Assembly: GCA_028641055.1 (NCBI GenBank)
Contig: CM054060.1
Location: 210,666,987-210,730,986 of the forward strand
DNA: 64,000 bases
Source: Alopecurus myosuroides
Lineage: Eukaryota; Streptophyta; Magnoliopsida; Poales; Poaceae
Direction of reading: 5' to 3'
Part shown: one piece after another, positions 1 to 12,133 of the stretch
Position numbering within the stretch: the first letter of the stretch is position 1
Layout of the letters: every line of letters starts with the position of its first letter
The notes under the pieces: generated by a model
Seen by the model: the letters and a program-made list of their open reading frames with translations, nothing else
Database searches by the model: none
Told to the model about the DNA's origin: nothing
Made by a program: the position numbers and the translations under genes

Positions 1-90
1 AGGGCTAGAGGAGGCAAGGGAACACTCGATCCCGTGATGAGCTAGCTTGTGGTGGTTGTTGTGGTGGAGGTGGTGCTTGGGGTGGTGGAG

Positions 91-165
91 ATGGCTGCAA
101 TGGTGATGGAGCTGGTGTTCGCGGTGCTGTCCGTGGGCTGCGTTGCCGTCGTGTTGCTGCGCTGA
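91..165 (+). other. Possible upstream ORF in the mudrA leader
   Basis: A 24-codon reading frame starts with ATG at 91 and ends with TGA at 163-165, 282 bp before the mudrA ATG. Its product would be strongly hydrophobic, rich in Val, Leu and Ala. The same frame is present in copy 2 at 14549-14623. The leader between 1 and 447 shows no other coding signal. Whether it is translated is unknown; it could be chance. Confidence 0.25.
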
Positions 166-447
166 CCCGACAACGACGACTTGGATTGTCACGCTGGAAG
201 GGTATGATTTCGACGCGATTTCTCTCTTATTTTGTACATGTTTTACGTGTTGTTGTTAGATGCGTGCGAGTATATAGTTTTATAGTTATATTAGTAAAAT
301 TGGTCGGCTAAAATCGCTAGGTATATATGTAGACTTTTTTTGTTAGATGCGTGAGAGTATTTTTATTTATGTTAGGTGCGATCGTAATAAGTAGTTGAGC
401 GCATAAATATTGAATAACTGACTAATATAACGCGGCGGTTATTTTCT

Positions 448-3267
448 ATGCCATCACAGATGTCTGATTTAGTGAAGTTCATGTTTTTTTACGGTTCTGG
501 AACTGTAGAAGAAAATAAGCTGGGACTTGATTTGCGTTCGTATGACAGTATAGATGTTGAACTGTGTGCGCCGCAATCATGGAGTCTTAGCCAGTTGACA
601 GAATGGTTGACAGGAAGTTTAGGTCTTGATACTGAAACTTACACCGTCGGTGTACATGCTCTGTGGAGTCGGTCAAGATCAAACCCTTTATTTTATTTGA
701 GGGCGATAGAGCGGGACTCTCAGTGGACTAACTGGTTACAAGGTTGCGAAAAGAGGAGTGTAAATCCTATCACCTTAGTACTCCCTGTCAAGAAGGAGGT
801 GATTGAACCTGAGGTTGATTATGGGTACAATCCTAGACAGAGCAGCCAAGGGATTAACTATTCAGGTGAAGGTCAATATTATGAAACTGGACAGAGTAGT
901 CAAGCAGTTGGAGGCGATGCCGGTAGTCCTGACATAGAAATAGGCCATAACAGTCAAACTGGTTATGTTAGCGGTGAGGCGGATGGTGACGAGATTGACG
1001 GGCAGATGCAGAACCAGATGGAAGATGAAGATACAGATATTGAAAGTCTGTATAACGATGATTCTGATGAGTCATATGAAGAAGTGGACGAAATGGTGCA
1101 GCCTAATCCTGCATCATGGAGGCAAGACTTCTCTTCGGCAATGACCGTCAACGATGGGTATGATTCTGCCTAGCAATATCATCAGAACAACATTGCGTCG
1201 GGTGCTATGTATCCTGATAAGGAAGCTCTGAAGGATGCAATAATTAATTGGGCAATGTCGACACAAAGAGTTTTTAAAACTAAGGTAAGTCAGAAATACT
1301 TGACAATGGAGTGTGTTGACATCAACTGTCCCGGGAGGGTGCATGGATATCTCCCTAAGTATGGAACAAGTTAGAAGATCAGTGACTTGATTCAGCACAC
1401 ATGTGTTCATTCAAGTATACCACAAGCTCATAAGAACCTTTCATCTACTCTTATTGCTCGGTTGCTTTACACCGAGATAGTGGAGAGCAAAGCGATGTTA
1501 GTGAAAGATATCTAGACGAAAGTGTTTGTCAGGTTTAAGTACCATATTTCCTATGGCACCGCTTGGAGGGCTAAGCAAAGGGCCCTTGAGAACAGATTTG
1601 GTTCGTTTTTTGATGCTTATGACTCTGTTGTTCGGCTACTGCTCGCACTCCATAACTGGAATCCAGGCACCTATGTGGATATCCAAGACTGGTATATGCC
1701 AGAGTTCCCGACAGTCAGGGTACTTCATCGAGTGTTCTTCTCTTTCGGTGTTTGCATCGAAGCTTTCAATCATTGTCGACCAGTGATTTGTGTAGATGGC
1801 ACTTTTCTTACTGGCAAGTACAGGGGTCAGATCCTTACAGCCATTGGTACAGACGACAACAATCAAGTCGTTCCACTTGCATTTGCTTTTGTTGAGAGCG
1901 AGAACATTGAAAGCTGGACATGGTTCTTTAGGCAGCTGAAAATAGCAGTGGTGAAGGATAATAAGAATGTGTGCATCCTTCATGACAGGCATGCATGTAT
2001 ATTGAGTGCGATAAAGACACTCACAAACCCTTTGCCTGGTGAACCAACTCTGTGGACTGACATGCAGAGCCGTTGGTGTATGCGTCACCTGGGGGCCAAT
2101 TTCTTCTCTCAGTTCAGAAACAAGAACCTTATGAATCTTTTCAAGAAACTCTGCAAGCAGAATCAGGAATGGAAGTACACGCTGATACGCGGTAGACTGA
2201 ATGTGTGCACACAAAGACATGTAAGGGATAGAAGACTTGCACGGGACGCAGCAGTGGCGGCACATGTACAAGCAGTAGCTGCCCAGTTAGCAACAGGATC
2301 AGCTGCCTTGGAAGAGGAGCCTGTTGGCCTGTGTGACTTGCCTGGATTCGACCCGCCTGGTACGAGGAGAAGGCTAGGGAGGACGATTAAAACCTTTGAG
2401 CAGTGGATCGAGCACGAGCCTCTAGAGATATGGTCTTTGTTGCATGACACACATGGATCAAGGTACGGTGTTATGACAACCAACCTTGCTGAAACATATA
2501 ACTTTGTTCTCAGAGGCAACCGGGCTTTGCCACTGACAGCCATTGTGGAGGAAATTTTTTATGGAACCGTGAAATACTTCAGAGATAGACGTCAAAGAGC
2601 TCATCAGCATATCATCAATAACCCAAACACACGCTACTGTGAAAAGATTATGAACTACATGAATGAGAAGATGGAAAAGGCTAGGTCACACACAGTTATC
2701 TCCATCGGAAATCAAGAAAGGAGGTTCGAGATGCGCTTAGCTAACAACAAGTTTGGATGTGGTAATGAGTTGAGGACGCACGAGGTCAAAATTTGTAATG
2801 AAGTTTGGCCAAGGTGCGAGTGCACATGCAACAAACCTAAGTCGCTTCACCTTCCATGCTCACATGTTCTTGCTGCTTGTGGGCAACTCGGTCTCGATGC
2901 AATTTCATTTGTGTCTCCATATTATATGAAAGAGTCTGTCCTGAATACATGGACAGGTGAGCTGATGGGATTTCGTTCAATGGGTAATTTTAACACCGTT
3001 AACTCTGCTGAGAGACACTACATTCCAGACCCCACTAAAATGCGTACAAGTAGAGGTAGACGACAGTGTCAGCGCATCTGCAATTATATGGATGAATCTG
3101 AAGCAGGAGGCCCAACTAGGCAATGCATTCTATGCAATCAGTTTGGCCATAGGGACCCTAATTGTCCAACTTATGTCATTGCCGGCGGTCGTGGTCGTGC
3201 TAGAGGCACTCGTGGCGGAAGAGGGAGAGCACGTCGTGGTCGTGGTATTCCGGATTTAAATTTGTAA
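448..3267 (+). pseudogene. mudrA: mudrA-like MULE transposase, broken by three TAG codons (copy 1)
   Basis: From the ATG at 448 to the TAA at 3265-3267 there is one 940-codon reading frame, interrupted only by TAG at 1171-1173, 1372-1374 and 1513-1515. Domains in order are an acidic N-terminal region, a MuDR N-terminal DNA-binding-type segment (about 1200-1420), and the MULE transposase core. The core has Asp in VDGTF (codon about 450), a second Asp in LHDRH (codon about 513), a CMRH motif, and a Glu in NLAETYN that is the candidate third catalytic residue. A SWIM zinc finger (CxC...CxH, codons about 790-806) and a CCHC knuckle (CX2CX4HX4C, codons about 893-906) follow, with an RG-rich tail. 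The family excises and inserts the element. The stops fit single C-to-T or G-to-A changes from Gln or Trp codons, so this is an inactive relic. All three stops occur in copy 2, so they predate the duplication. Confidence 0.9.
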
Positions 3268-3585
3268 TATGTGTGGAACTATGTTTTAAATTTGTAATAT
3301 GTGTGGAACTATGTTTTAAATTTGTTATGACTCTCGCACTAGTTATAAATTTGTAATAATTATGGACCTATGTTTTAAATTTTGATTACACTCGTACATT
3401 GTGTGCAAAATGTTGTAATAAGTGCAGGATGTTGTTGTTGCGTCGGGAGATCGACGTAACCCACCGGGGACGGTTACTACAGGAAAAAGTCCTCCCCACA
3501 CTGATCACCCGCACTCCTAGGGAGTACTGGAGGATTCACCATGCCTGGGTTCAACGGTATGTATTATAAAAACTGCATTGTACAC

Positions 3586-6164
3586 TGAAAGCGCATGGTT
3601 CCCCCATATGTGGTTTTGGTAATTAATGACAATCCTTATGGACTAATGTTTGCATTGAGTTATCCTTGTAGATCTTGTCCATAGGAAATAATGGAGTTAA
3701 TGTGTTGAACTATATTAGCTTCCTTGATGACCATTGTTATATTTATGGATTTATATGAAGAATGGTCTTGGTTTGAGTTGAGCTTATTGCTAGTATGTCT
3801 TGAAGAAAAGGATTAGGTGATCTTTCATTATTATCTTCAAGACATCATCTTTAGAAGTGAGAAGTAAAGATAAAAGGTTGATCAAGCAAGCGATCAACAC
3901 ACGAAGCTACAAGTTATACCAAGTGGGATTGTGTATCCCATGGTATGGTAAGCATTTGTCAATATAGCTTTGCGAACTAACCCATGATATGTGTGTTTCG
4001 CATCTCTATGTGTGGTTAGGTATCTTTCCATGGGCATGAACCAAAAGGAAGATTTCATATAGCCCATGGTCTATGTCGTCGGCAAGCGGTGTTTGTCATC
4101 TAGCTTGACGTGGAAGCTCAAGTGAAGCATTAGAAGATATCCTATGCTTGATGCTTGCCACCCTTTTGGAGATTGTGGCCTTGTGAAGATTTGCCGAAGG
4201 GTCTCTCCCATAATGGTGTATGGGGGAGCAACTTGCAAGTCTTCATCAAGCGGAGTTTGTGCTAGCAAGCGCAATCAAGAAAGAAGATCCAACTTGAGAG
4301 AGTCAAGATCGTCATCATCTAGCTCAAGTGGAATGCTCAAGACAAAGGTATAATCTTGATAGGTTTTCTATTTTACCGGTCTCGTGTCTTTGGGAGACCG
4401 GGTTATAGGATAGATAGTCGTACTATCAAGAGGGACTCTCAAGTGAGTAACTCGATCGAATCGTTATGGAGAGCTCAAACCTTTGCATACTTTGCATATC
4501 ATCTTTCTTGGTTCTTATTTGGCTTTTGTCTCCTTTGGGTTTTAGTGCTTGTCGTGATCTTCATGACAAGCCTTGGTTTCTCGAAAACGGATTTCGTAAG
4601 AAAAACTTGTTGCGTTTTCGGTGGTGAAAATATTCCGTTCGTCTTTGAGAATGTTCCCACACCTTCCATGTGTGGTAACTTGTCCATACTTTGAGGTATC
4701 AATATTTTCCGTTCATCTTTTTATTTGGATACTCCTTGCTGTTATCTTTCCAATGCAATTGGATTTATCTCATTCGGAGTTCATTTGCAAAAGTTATGGG
4801 GTTTCTAGTTCAGCCTCTCTGTTTTAGAACTCAACCGGATATTCCGGTTAGGATAGTTTTGGTCCATATTCGGGACAGAGATGAGCCGGATTATTTGGAA
4901 CCTGAATATTCATCTCAAACCGGATATTCCGGTTGTGGAGTTTTTGCTCGAAAACGACTAAGGACCGGAGTCAAAACTTTCTGGAGTGAACCGGATTATT
5001 TGAACCGGATTATTCGGGGCATACCGGATATTCCGGTTTGGGCAATTTTCGGACCATATTTCACACTGGCATGGGCCGGATTATTTGTACCGGATTATTC
5101 ACTTCGGACCGGATATTCCGGTCAGACCGGATATTCCGGTCCAGTTTTGAACCGGATATTCTGGTCTACACTGCACACAAACGGCTAGTTTTTGTGGGGA
5201 CCTATTTAAGGGGGCTTTCTTCCCCATTGGTCCCCAAGTCTTCCAAGCACGATTTTTCCTCTCTCCCCCACCATTGTTGACCTTGGAAGCTTGCCCCTCT
5301 CCTAATCCCTCCTATGATTCTTGCATATCTTTGAGGGAGAAGGTAGAGGAGATCTAGATCTACATTTACACCAATCCATCTTCCTTCTTAGTGAGGGAAA
5401 CTTAGTAGATCTTGATCTTGGAGTTCTTGGTGTTTCTCCTCCATTGTTCTTCCTCTCTTATTCCCCCATAAGCATTTGTTGCTTTGTTGGAATTTGAGAG
5501 TGAAGGATTTGAGCACTTGTGCTCTTGCCATTTGCATCGGTTGCATCGGTTTGTTCTCTCCACGAGGATTCATGGAAGTTGAAAGTTTGTGAGCTTGTTA
5601 CTCTTGGGTCTTGGACCCTAGACGACTTGTGGTGTTCTTGGGAGCCTCCAATTGAGTTGTGGATGCATGCTCCAAGATTGTGGTGACACCGAGAGCCTCC
5701 AATTGAGTTGTGGATGCGTGCCTCGGGTTTGAAGGTTGCCAATAGTGGAAGGTGAACTAGGCCTTTGTGGTGGGGTTCATCGGAGAATAGGGTGAGGCCT
5801 TTGTGGCGTTGAGTAGGCCTTCGTGGTGAGCTCACGCCCCTCCAACGAGACGTACTCCCCTTTGTGGGAGGAACTCGGGAATACATCTTCGTCTCCGTGT
5901 GCCTCGGTTATTTCTATACCCGAGCTTTTTACTTATGCAATTTACATTGTGATAGCCTTCGAGCTTGAAGTTATATATCTTGCTATCACCTTGTTACTTG
6001 TCTTGCTTAGCATAAGTTGTTGGTTCATCTAGTTGACCCTAGAATATTTAGGTTGTATGCTTGTTAATTTAAACACCTAGTTTATTTCCGCATTTAGCAA
6101 GCTTTAACCGGAAAAGTTTTAATCGCCTATTCACCCCCCTCTAGGCGACATCGTTGTCCGTTCA
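3586..6164 (+). mobile_element. Solo LTR of a SIRE/Maximus-like Copia element, TSD TACAC (copy 1)
   Basis: The 2,579 bp sequence starts TGAAAGCGCATGG and ends GTCCGTTCA. It is flanked by the 5 bp direct repeat TACAC (3581-3585 and 6165-6169). No primer site or coding domain is present, so this is a solo LTR left by LTR-LTR recombination. The terminal region with the CCCCCCTCTAGGCGACATC block is typical of grass SIRE-lineage LTRs; that family assignment is from memory. It sits inside intron 1 of the PMD gene. A TATA-like TATTTAAG lies at 5203-5210. Confidence 0.9.
4834..5165 (+). repeat. Array of ACCGGATATTCCGGT quasi-palindromes in the solo LTR
   Basis: Six copies of the 15-mer ACCGGATATTCCGGT (five exact, the last with one mismatch) are interspersed with CCGGATTATT half-motifs just upstream of the TATA-like box. 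Copy 1 has one 18 bp unit more than copy 2, which accounts for the whole length difference between the two LTR copies (2,579 against 2,561 bp). The position in the U3 part suggests promoter or enhancer modules. Confidence 0.75.
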
Positions 6165-8659
6165 TACACATACCTACTAATCAGTCACGTGAATTTAATA
6201 ATTGTACTTTCGCTGTTGTAGGTTGTAATGGAGTGGTCTTCTACCTTTCGCGCGACTGGTAGAGCACAGAGATGGCGGTACACGCGTGTTGATTGACCAC
6301 TCTCTACTCTCTTGCCTGGTGGACCGATGGAGGCCCGAGACACATACCTTTCACTTCCGCTGGGGGGAGATGGCTCCCACTCTACAAGATGTGTCTTACT
6401 TGGTCGGGCTTCCATTGGCGGGTCAGCCCATAGGACCATTGGAGAAACCAGTTAATTGGCAGGACGCGATGGCCCTACGGTTTTACAATGCCTTTCCTGC
6501 TCTTGATGTTCTGAAATGGAACAAACATGAACCGAAACTAGTCTGGTTAAAACTTTTCCAGATTCGTTAACATTACTCACATATTTCTTATGAGTTCGAA
6601 CTTTTCACTAACACCTTTTTATTAATACAGATCGAGAACTTTGGGGATTTGGATGCCACACAGCTCAGCCTTTGCCTAGAGGCCTACCTATTGTGGCTTC
6701 TTTCCAGGGTGATGTTCACCGAGAACCATGGAGACACAGTTGGCGCACAGTTTATCCCTCTTGCAATGAACATTGCGTACGCTGAAGAGCCGGATGCGGT
6801 TATACATTGGAGTTGGGGCTCGGCAGTGCTAGTAGCTACGTACCGTGCTTTGTGCAAGGGTTGCTGCCTCTCAGAGAAGACTTCAGCTCTGCTAGGGTGC
6901 CCTATTTTCCTGCAGTTGTGGTCGTGGGAGAGGTTCTCTATAGGACGGCCAATCCTACGGTTGGAGGAGCCTTTCGACGTCGACGAGATGTTTGACGCGG
7001 ATTACATCGACATGCCAAATTTCTCTATGATCTGGACCTCTCGCAAGGTATGTATTTTGTCGTTTATTCGGACATGGCTTTGCAAACATTATGCGTACTA
7101 ATATTTATTTTTCCACAGAGATCCTATGCACATGAGCAGACAAAGTGTGCATACACAGCTCTAAACGAGCAGTTCGATGTGTACACTTCGGTTATCTGGG
7201 AGCCGTATAGTAACGAAGCCATGTCTGCAAGATACCCCGGAGGCATGTCTCACTTGTGCGAGAGGGACCGGGACTACTGGATGACAAAGGCGAAGATCAT
7301 CTTTGATGTTTGTGTGGAGGAGATGTCCCAACAGAGGGTTATGCGCCAGTTTGGACTTCTACAGTTGGAGATTCCTCCCCCTCCTGATAGCCCCGTGCCA
7401 AACATTATCCACGAGTACGTATATTCTATCTATTCTTTCATATTATTTCCCATTTTTCCATTACGAAGCATAACTGATATGTCGAACCATAACGTATTAT
7501 TTCGCACATTTTAGCAACACGAGGAAGGGAGTTACTTGGACGGAGGCTCAGTGGCTACATCGGCTTTCCTGTTATGTGAACGAGTGGCACACCGCCTTGA
7601 CACGTCGCTGGGACGAGACCGCTCCATTTGATGCAACTATATTCGAGCGCTATTTGGACAGGTACATGGCATCAACACGGATACGTATCATGCATCACCC
7701 TCATCCGGACCAAATACCGGCTCCTACTGCATTTGATACATATCCAAGTCATGATACTTCTGGATCCAGACAGTACGCGGTAATATATATTCTCGTTACC
7801 TAATGCACCGACTCGCTTATTACCTCTTTATGCATCTAGCTTATTTCATACTTTCTGTGATAAATAGGCGCAACTAACAGATGAGTTTCGGACCGAGTGT
7901 GCCCATTATGCACGCTCGCTTTCTTCTGCACCGCTTATGATCAACCGTACCCAGCACCAGAACTGGGTGACGCGCTTCGAAGGGAGGCTAAAAGGTATCT
8001 GGGAGGCTATCACGTGCACCCGGAGTTCAGACGTTGTTCAACACCACCATGTACTGCGCCCCCCGCCTCAGTTCAACCTGTCGCAGCGCCGCTCCATGGA
8101 GCAGCCAGAACCACCGCCGCATCGTCATCAGCCGCGTCCTCGTGTACCACCACAGCAGATATTTAAGCCACCGGGTCTAGGTGAGGCTGGAGGTTCGTCT
8201 TGGCAGCAGCAGCAGCACACGGATAGTACACAACAAGGTACGTACGCATACCTTTCACTTCCATTTTGTTACCTAAAAATTGAGACGTACGTATATATTT
8301 ATTTAATAAGTACTTATCTCCACCTATGCAGGACTATTTGGGCAGACTGGATCCGGATCCGGGTGGCAGACTGATAGCGGGTCCTTTGATTTTAGGATGA
8401 TTCAGGACGCGTGGCTACACAATAACTTTCAGCAGACACAGATTCCCATTCTCCAGACGCCTCCATCACAGGGTCCTACTATGCAGACGCCTCCACCAAT
8501 CCCCACACAGGCTACACCGGATGCAGATGATGAACAGGATGGAAGCTTCACAGTGCCTCGTGAAACTAGGGCACCCCACAGGTATGAGTGGTCGACTCCC
8601 GTACCACGCCCCCCACGTGAAGGTCGGCGACGCAGGAGGGAGTGATATCTTCGAGTAGT

Positions 8660-8771
8660 GCATATTTATCTACATATGTATGAGACATATTTATCTACCT
8701 ATGTATGAGACGATCTATGTATGAGACATATTTATGTACCTATGTATGAGATATATTTATCTACCTATGTA
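8660..8771 (+). repeat. Short tandem repeat downstream of PMD
   Basis: About five degenerate copies of a unit of roughly 25 bp containing CTATGTATGAGACATATTTA follow the PMD stop codon. The same array lies at 33007-33121 in copy 2. Confidence 0.7.
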
Positions 8772-8773
8772 TG

Positions 8774-8800
8774 TGTTGTTGTTGTTGTTGTTGTTGTTGT
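8774..8800 (+). repeat. (TTG)n microsatellite at the MULE copy 1 breakpoint
   Basis: Nine TTG units begin exactly where copies 1 and 2 stop matching (GTATGTG). It marks the truncation point of copy 1. Confidence 0.9.
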
Positions 8801-9178
8801 CAGACACTTTGGATGCTTCCGCTGTGTTGTAATGATGAATTGTTGGGACATGTGTCCTCTGGATGATTGTATTTGCTATCTCTGCTCTAGTGAGAGCTAT
8901 TTGCAACTTATTTCAATCTTTTGTGTCTTAGAGATATGTTGTGATATCAGTTGTTCAAAAGCCGTTGACGTACCATGTGTGTATGTTATGAAGTACGTCA
9001 ATGGAAGTGTCTGGATTTCTATGGGATGGTTTACGCAGACGATAGATAGTAGAGAATGGTTGCCACACGTTTACGTGTTGGCCTGCTCATATTGAGATGC
9101 GGGTGCCGGTATGCCCCGTAAGCCATTTATCTACTGTTTAGCGGGCTGTGAGTATCCTCTAGAAGTCCGGGTGCGACA
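8801..9178 (-). other. Unassigned sequence, possible LTR fragment
   Basis: No gene is recognisable. Read on the minus strand from 9178 it starts TGTCGCACCCGG, which resembles the start of several grass LTRs, and it would run left towards the TTG array. No primer site, no second copy and no target duplication could be matched. This is weakly supported. Confidence 0.25.
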
Positions 9179-9326
9179 GTATCAGACTCACTTTCATCTT
9201 TTTCAGCTTCCTTGTTTTGTTTATTGAACTTCCTTTTGGAATTCTTCCTTTCGCTCCCAGTTCTAGCGTTTCTTTCATGTGCTTATTAAGCCGGCATTGC
9301 TGGTTTGTATGGTTTGACTTTCCAAA

Positions 9327-12100
9327 CTATGCGTGATGTATGAAAGGTTCCCCTCTGATCTTTTCCCATTCTTCCTTGAAGTAGGAGATAGGTTCCCTGC
9401 TTTCCGCGCTTTTGCCTTTCCATTTGTTGGAGTTATCCTTCCCAAAGGCTACATTCTTTTGGGGGGTTTGTTGTGCATCTGGAGTGATCTTGTTTTCAGA
9501 GCGAGCCGTCTTTTCAGCTCGCACAAGTCCATCTATATTTCCGGCTCTTGCTCTGATGTCGTCTTCGGCCTCTGCGTGCTCATTGGCGGTCGTTGGCATG
9601 GAACCTAGGTCCTTGTGCATTTTTTACCCAACGATGAAGGGTACTAGGCCGAGTTTAGACCATTGACGAAAGCATGCATTTCTTGAACGTCACTCACTCC
9701 AGAACAACTATTCTTCATTGATGTCCATCTTGAAATAAAGTCGACGTACGACTCGTCTCCATATTGGACGCAACGGTTCATCTGGTTAATGCTTTTGGGT
9801 CGCTTGTATGTACCTCGGAAGTGCTGAGCAAAAACTCTAGCCATATCCTCCCAGCGTTGATGGTAATCCATTAATCCAGTCGCGCGCTCCATCCAGCAAC
9901 ATCAGAAGTAAAAACTTTACAGCTTCGAAATTTGTCCCTTTGTTGATTTGGACGACGGTATAGTAATCTGAGAGCCATGTATCCAGGTTTGTACTTCCAG
10001 TATATTTTTGATAAGTTGGCCCGACTTTGGCAAAGCCAACATGTAGACTGATGTACCAGATCCTGTGAGTGAAACACTTTCCGAAATACAGATCATCTCT
10101 TTCCGCCTTATCAGCGTGTGCAGAATAACTTCCAACTGAATGGACTGAGGCGGGATCTACTTCTCTCTGGCCCATTGTTGCGTGAATATGCTCGTCTTGG
10201 TTCATCCCCATGTCTTCCGGCATCCCGTCCTTTGGAATAAGGTGGAGTCCTACTTCTGAGTTGTTCCTTGTTCCTTGGTGGGGTTCGGGATCTCTCACAC
10301 CTGTGAGGGTGTTCATATCTTCCAGCTTTATCTCCCGGGTTCCACGGAGGCGGCATTGCTTTGCCATCTTTCCCTGCACGAGTTTGACGGTGAGCATTAT
10401 TGTCATCCTTCCGGTGTCTGTCGTCCTGATATTTGTCGGAATGTGGTTTTCTTTTATCTTCGCCTTTGAGCGGGTGAGAACCTGTCCTGGACGCTGCATC
10501 CCTATTATTCGGAATTTTCTTGTCCTTTTTAGGATCTTCATTCTTTCCCTTTGAACTTCCTAAATCTCCAGGTTCGCTTGGATCGGGTGTTGCATCGGTG
10601 CACGTGGCGGTTTTGCACAAGGCAGAATCATCATGCAACTTGCCGGAACGTGTTTCGCCTCGCTGCTGCTGTTGTAATGTTTTTCCCAAAAAAGCATACA
10701 CTCCCTGAAGCTTTTCGTCGTTGGAGTAAAGGTCGTCACTGAGGATGGCAAACACTGCTTCAGCATTATAAGTGGCGGTTTTTTAGATGTGTTCGCCCTT
10801 ACAATTTGTGCTATTAACATGCCTTTGCCAAAATGGGTTTTCAAACCTCTTTTTAGCTGAAAGTTCTTCCGGCTTTGCAATTCCGGGAAACCTCGTGGGT
10901 TTAATTCCAGATTTGTTCCGACGCTCTTATTCCTCGATTTCTTCTTGCTGCATTTTGACAGCAACCTAGGTTTTGAGGAGGTTTTCCCAGTCCGAAAAAT
11001 ATGTTGCTATTGCCGCATTATGGCTTGTCTCCTGTCTTTCAGCACTTCCGTTGGTTCATCTCTTGCAAACGGGGTTTGAATTAGATCGATTTCGTCGTGT
11101 TTCGACATTTGGGGAACTGGCACCACCTCGACCTGCTTCTTTTTCTTTTCCGCTGTTTTTACACCGCTGTCTCCGTCGACTTCCAGGTTTTGGTTGGCTA
11201 TATCAACCAATTTGTTCAATTTTTTCTTCTGGGCTTTGGTGAATAGCTTTTTGGCAGTTTTCTTCTTCTTCTTCTTCTTGGAGGATGGAGGTTTTTCTGA
11301 GGTTCGTCTTCCGTCAATTCCTTAATATCAGGATATTCCGAGTTATCCTCGCCTTCTTCTTCTCCGTTTTCGTTATCACTTGGCGGAGGTGTGTTGGGAT
11401 TCGCTTCCTTTTCTTCCTCATTGTCCGGCTTTTTAGTCGGTCTGGCCATGAGTACTTCATGAAAGCTACCCCTGCATGGATTTGATCTTTCTTTCGAAAT
11501 CATCAACATCATCATCGGAATCTGTGTTGGCAGATGCAGATCTAGTTTCTGAGTCAAGCTTTGCTTCAATCGCGGCAAGCATGGATTCGGCTTCTGAGCT
11601 TGTCACCAGATTGGCGGATGTCGGGTCTTCCATCTTTTCTGTGGGTTTTTCTTTATCTGCCTCGTCCACGGGGTTTTGGTCTTCCGTGTTTTCGGTGATT
11701 TCTGATTGCACCATGCCAACAAAGTGCGACGTGGGAGCAGACATCTCCTGAGAGATAATGAACCTGGTCATGCTTTGGCGATATGCCGACAATAGATCTT
11801 GGTTTGCCCCAATGTATGAATAAGGCAAATCCGTTCTGAATCCGGCGTCAAAGCCGTCTTCTGCTGGACATATGGGGGTGGGATAAATTTACTTCCACCA
11901 CGGAAACCCATTGCTTCCGCCGTTAAACCTATGAAAATGTTAGAAGATCCAATAGGAAGAATGCAAGCACTTACCAGGTGATTCCGTGCCGGCAAATAAG
12001 ATCCGTTGTCGACGAAGCGTCCGACGTTTCCGTCGAATTCCAAACTTCTGACAGTTATCGTGTTGCCTATTCCGCCGAGTATCCCCTCTCGAAACATGAC
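9327..12100 (-). pseudogene. Gypsy gag relic with many frameshifts
   Basis: Minus-strand reading pieces run from an ATG near 12100 down to 9327 in changing frames. The recognisable core at about 9644-10000 reads as a Retrotrans_gag domain, with the blocks ARDWINGLP, FRGTYKRP and DESYVDFISRW. A Lys/Glu-rich acidic region precedes it (about 11000-11800). At least several frame changes and stops break it. No zinc knuckle is intact. Confidence 0.75.
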
Positions 12101-12133
12101 TCCCGACGCGCTGGCCCCACGGTGGGCGCCAAC

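Larger units (their letters stand above)
3429..8645 (+). pseudogene. Plant-mobile-domain (PMD, MAIN-like) gene of the MULE, seven exons, broken (copy 1)
   Basis: Exons read by eye are 3429-3556, 6222-about 6565, 6631-7047, 7119-7414, 7515-7779, 7868-8237 and 8332-8645, with GT-AG borders. Phases agree from exon 3 to the stop. The exon 2 text around RWRPETHTFH and the WSWGSAVL block in exon 3 are hallmarks of the aminotransferase-like plant mobile domain found as a second gene in many MULEs and in Gypsy elements. The C-terminal exons are Pro/Gln-rich and end in a basic RRRRRE tail. Defects are an in-frame TAA at 6226-6228, where CAA for Gln would restore sense, and an exon 2/3 junction whose only nearby GT (6566) does not keep the frame. 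Intron 1 carries a 2.6 kb solo LTR. The molecular role of PMD proteins in transposons is unknown; host relatives act in silencing and meristem maintenance. Confidence 0.8.
1..8775 (+). mobile_element. Mutator-like element (MULE) copy 1, left end outside window, right end truncated
   Basis: This stretch matches 14459-22648 plus 32570-33121 at a constant offset of 14,458 bp over its first half, with roughly 1 percent substitutions by eye. It carries a mudrA-type transposase relic, a plant-mobile-domain gene and a solo LTR. Colinearity with copy 2 ends at about 8773, where copy 1 runs into a TTG microsatellite. Copy 2 continues there with a third gene and a terminal inverted repeat, so copy 1 has lost its right third. 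The left terminal repeat would lie outside the window. Confidence 0.85.

Noticed and set aside
1636..2543. Minus-strand open frames across the mudrA core
   Set aside because: They are shadows of the conserved plus-strand transposase frame; the plus strand has recognisable catalytic and zinc motifs.
448..3267. TAG reassigned as a sense codon
   Set aside because: The host gene and the spliced genes need normal stops, and each TAG fits one transition from CAG or TGG in a dead transposon.
8774..8800. TTG tail of a TS-type SINE
   Set aside because: The tail would require a tRNA-derived body immediately to its left, but that sequence is the MULE tandem repeat.
9179..9620. Reverse transcriptase of the minus-strand Gypsy
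   Set aside because: No RT, protease or integrase motif could be found in any minus-strand frame left of the gag relic.
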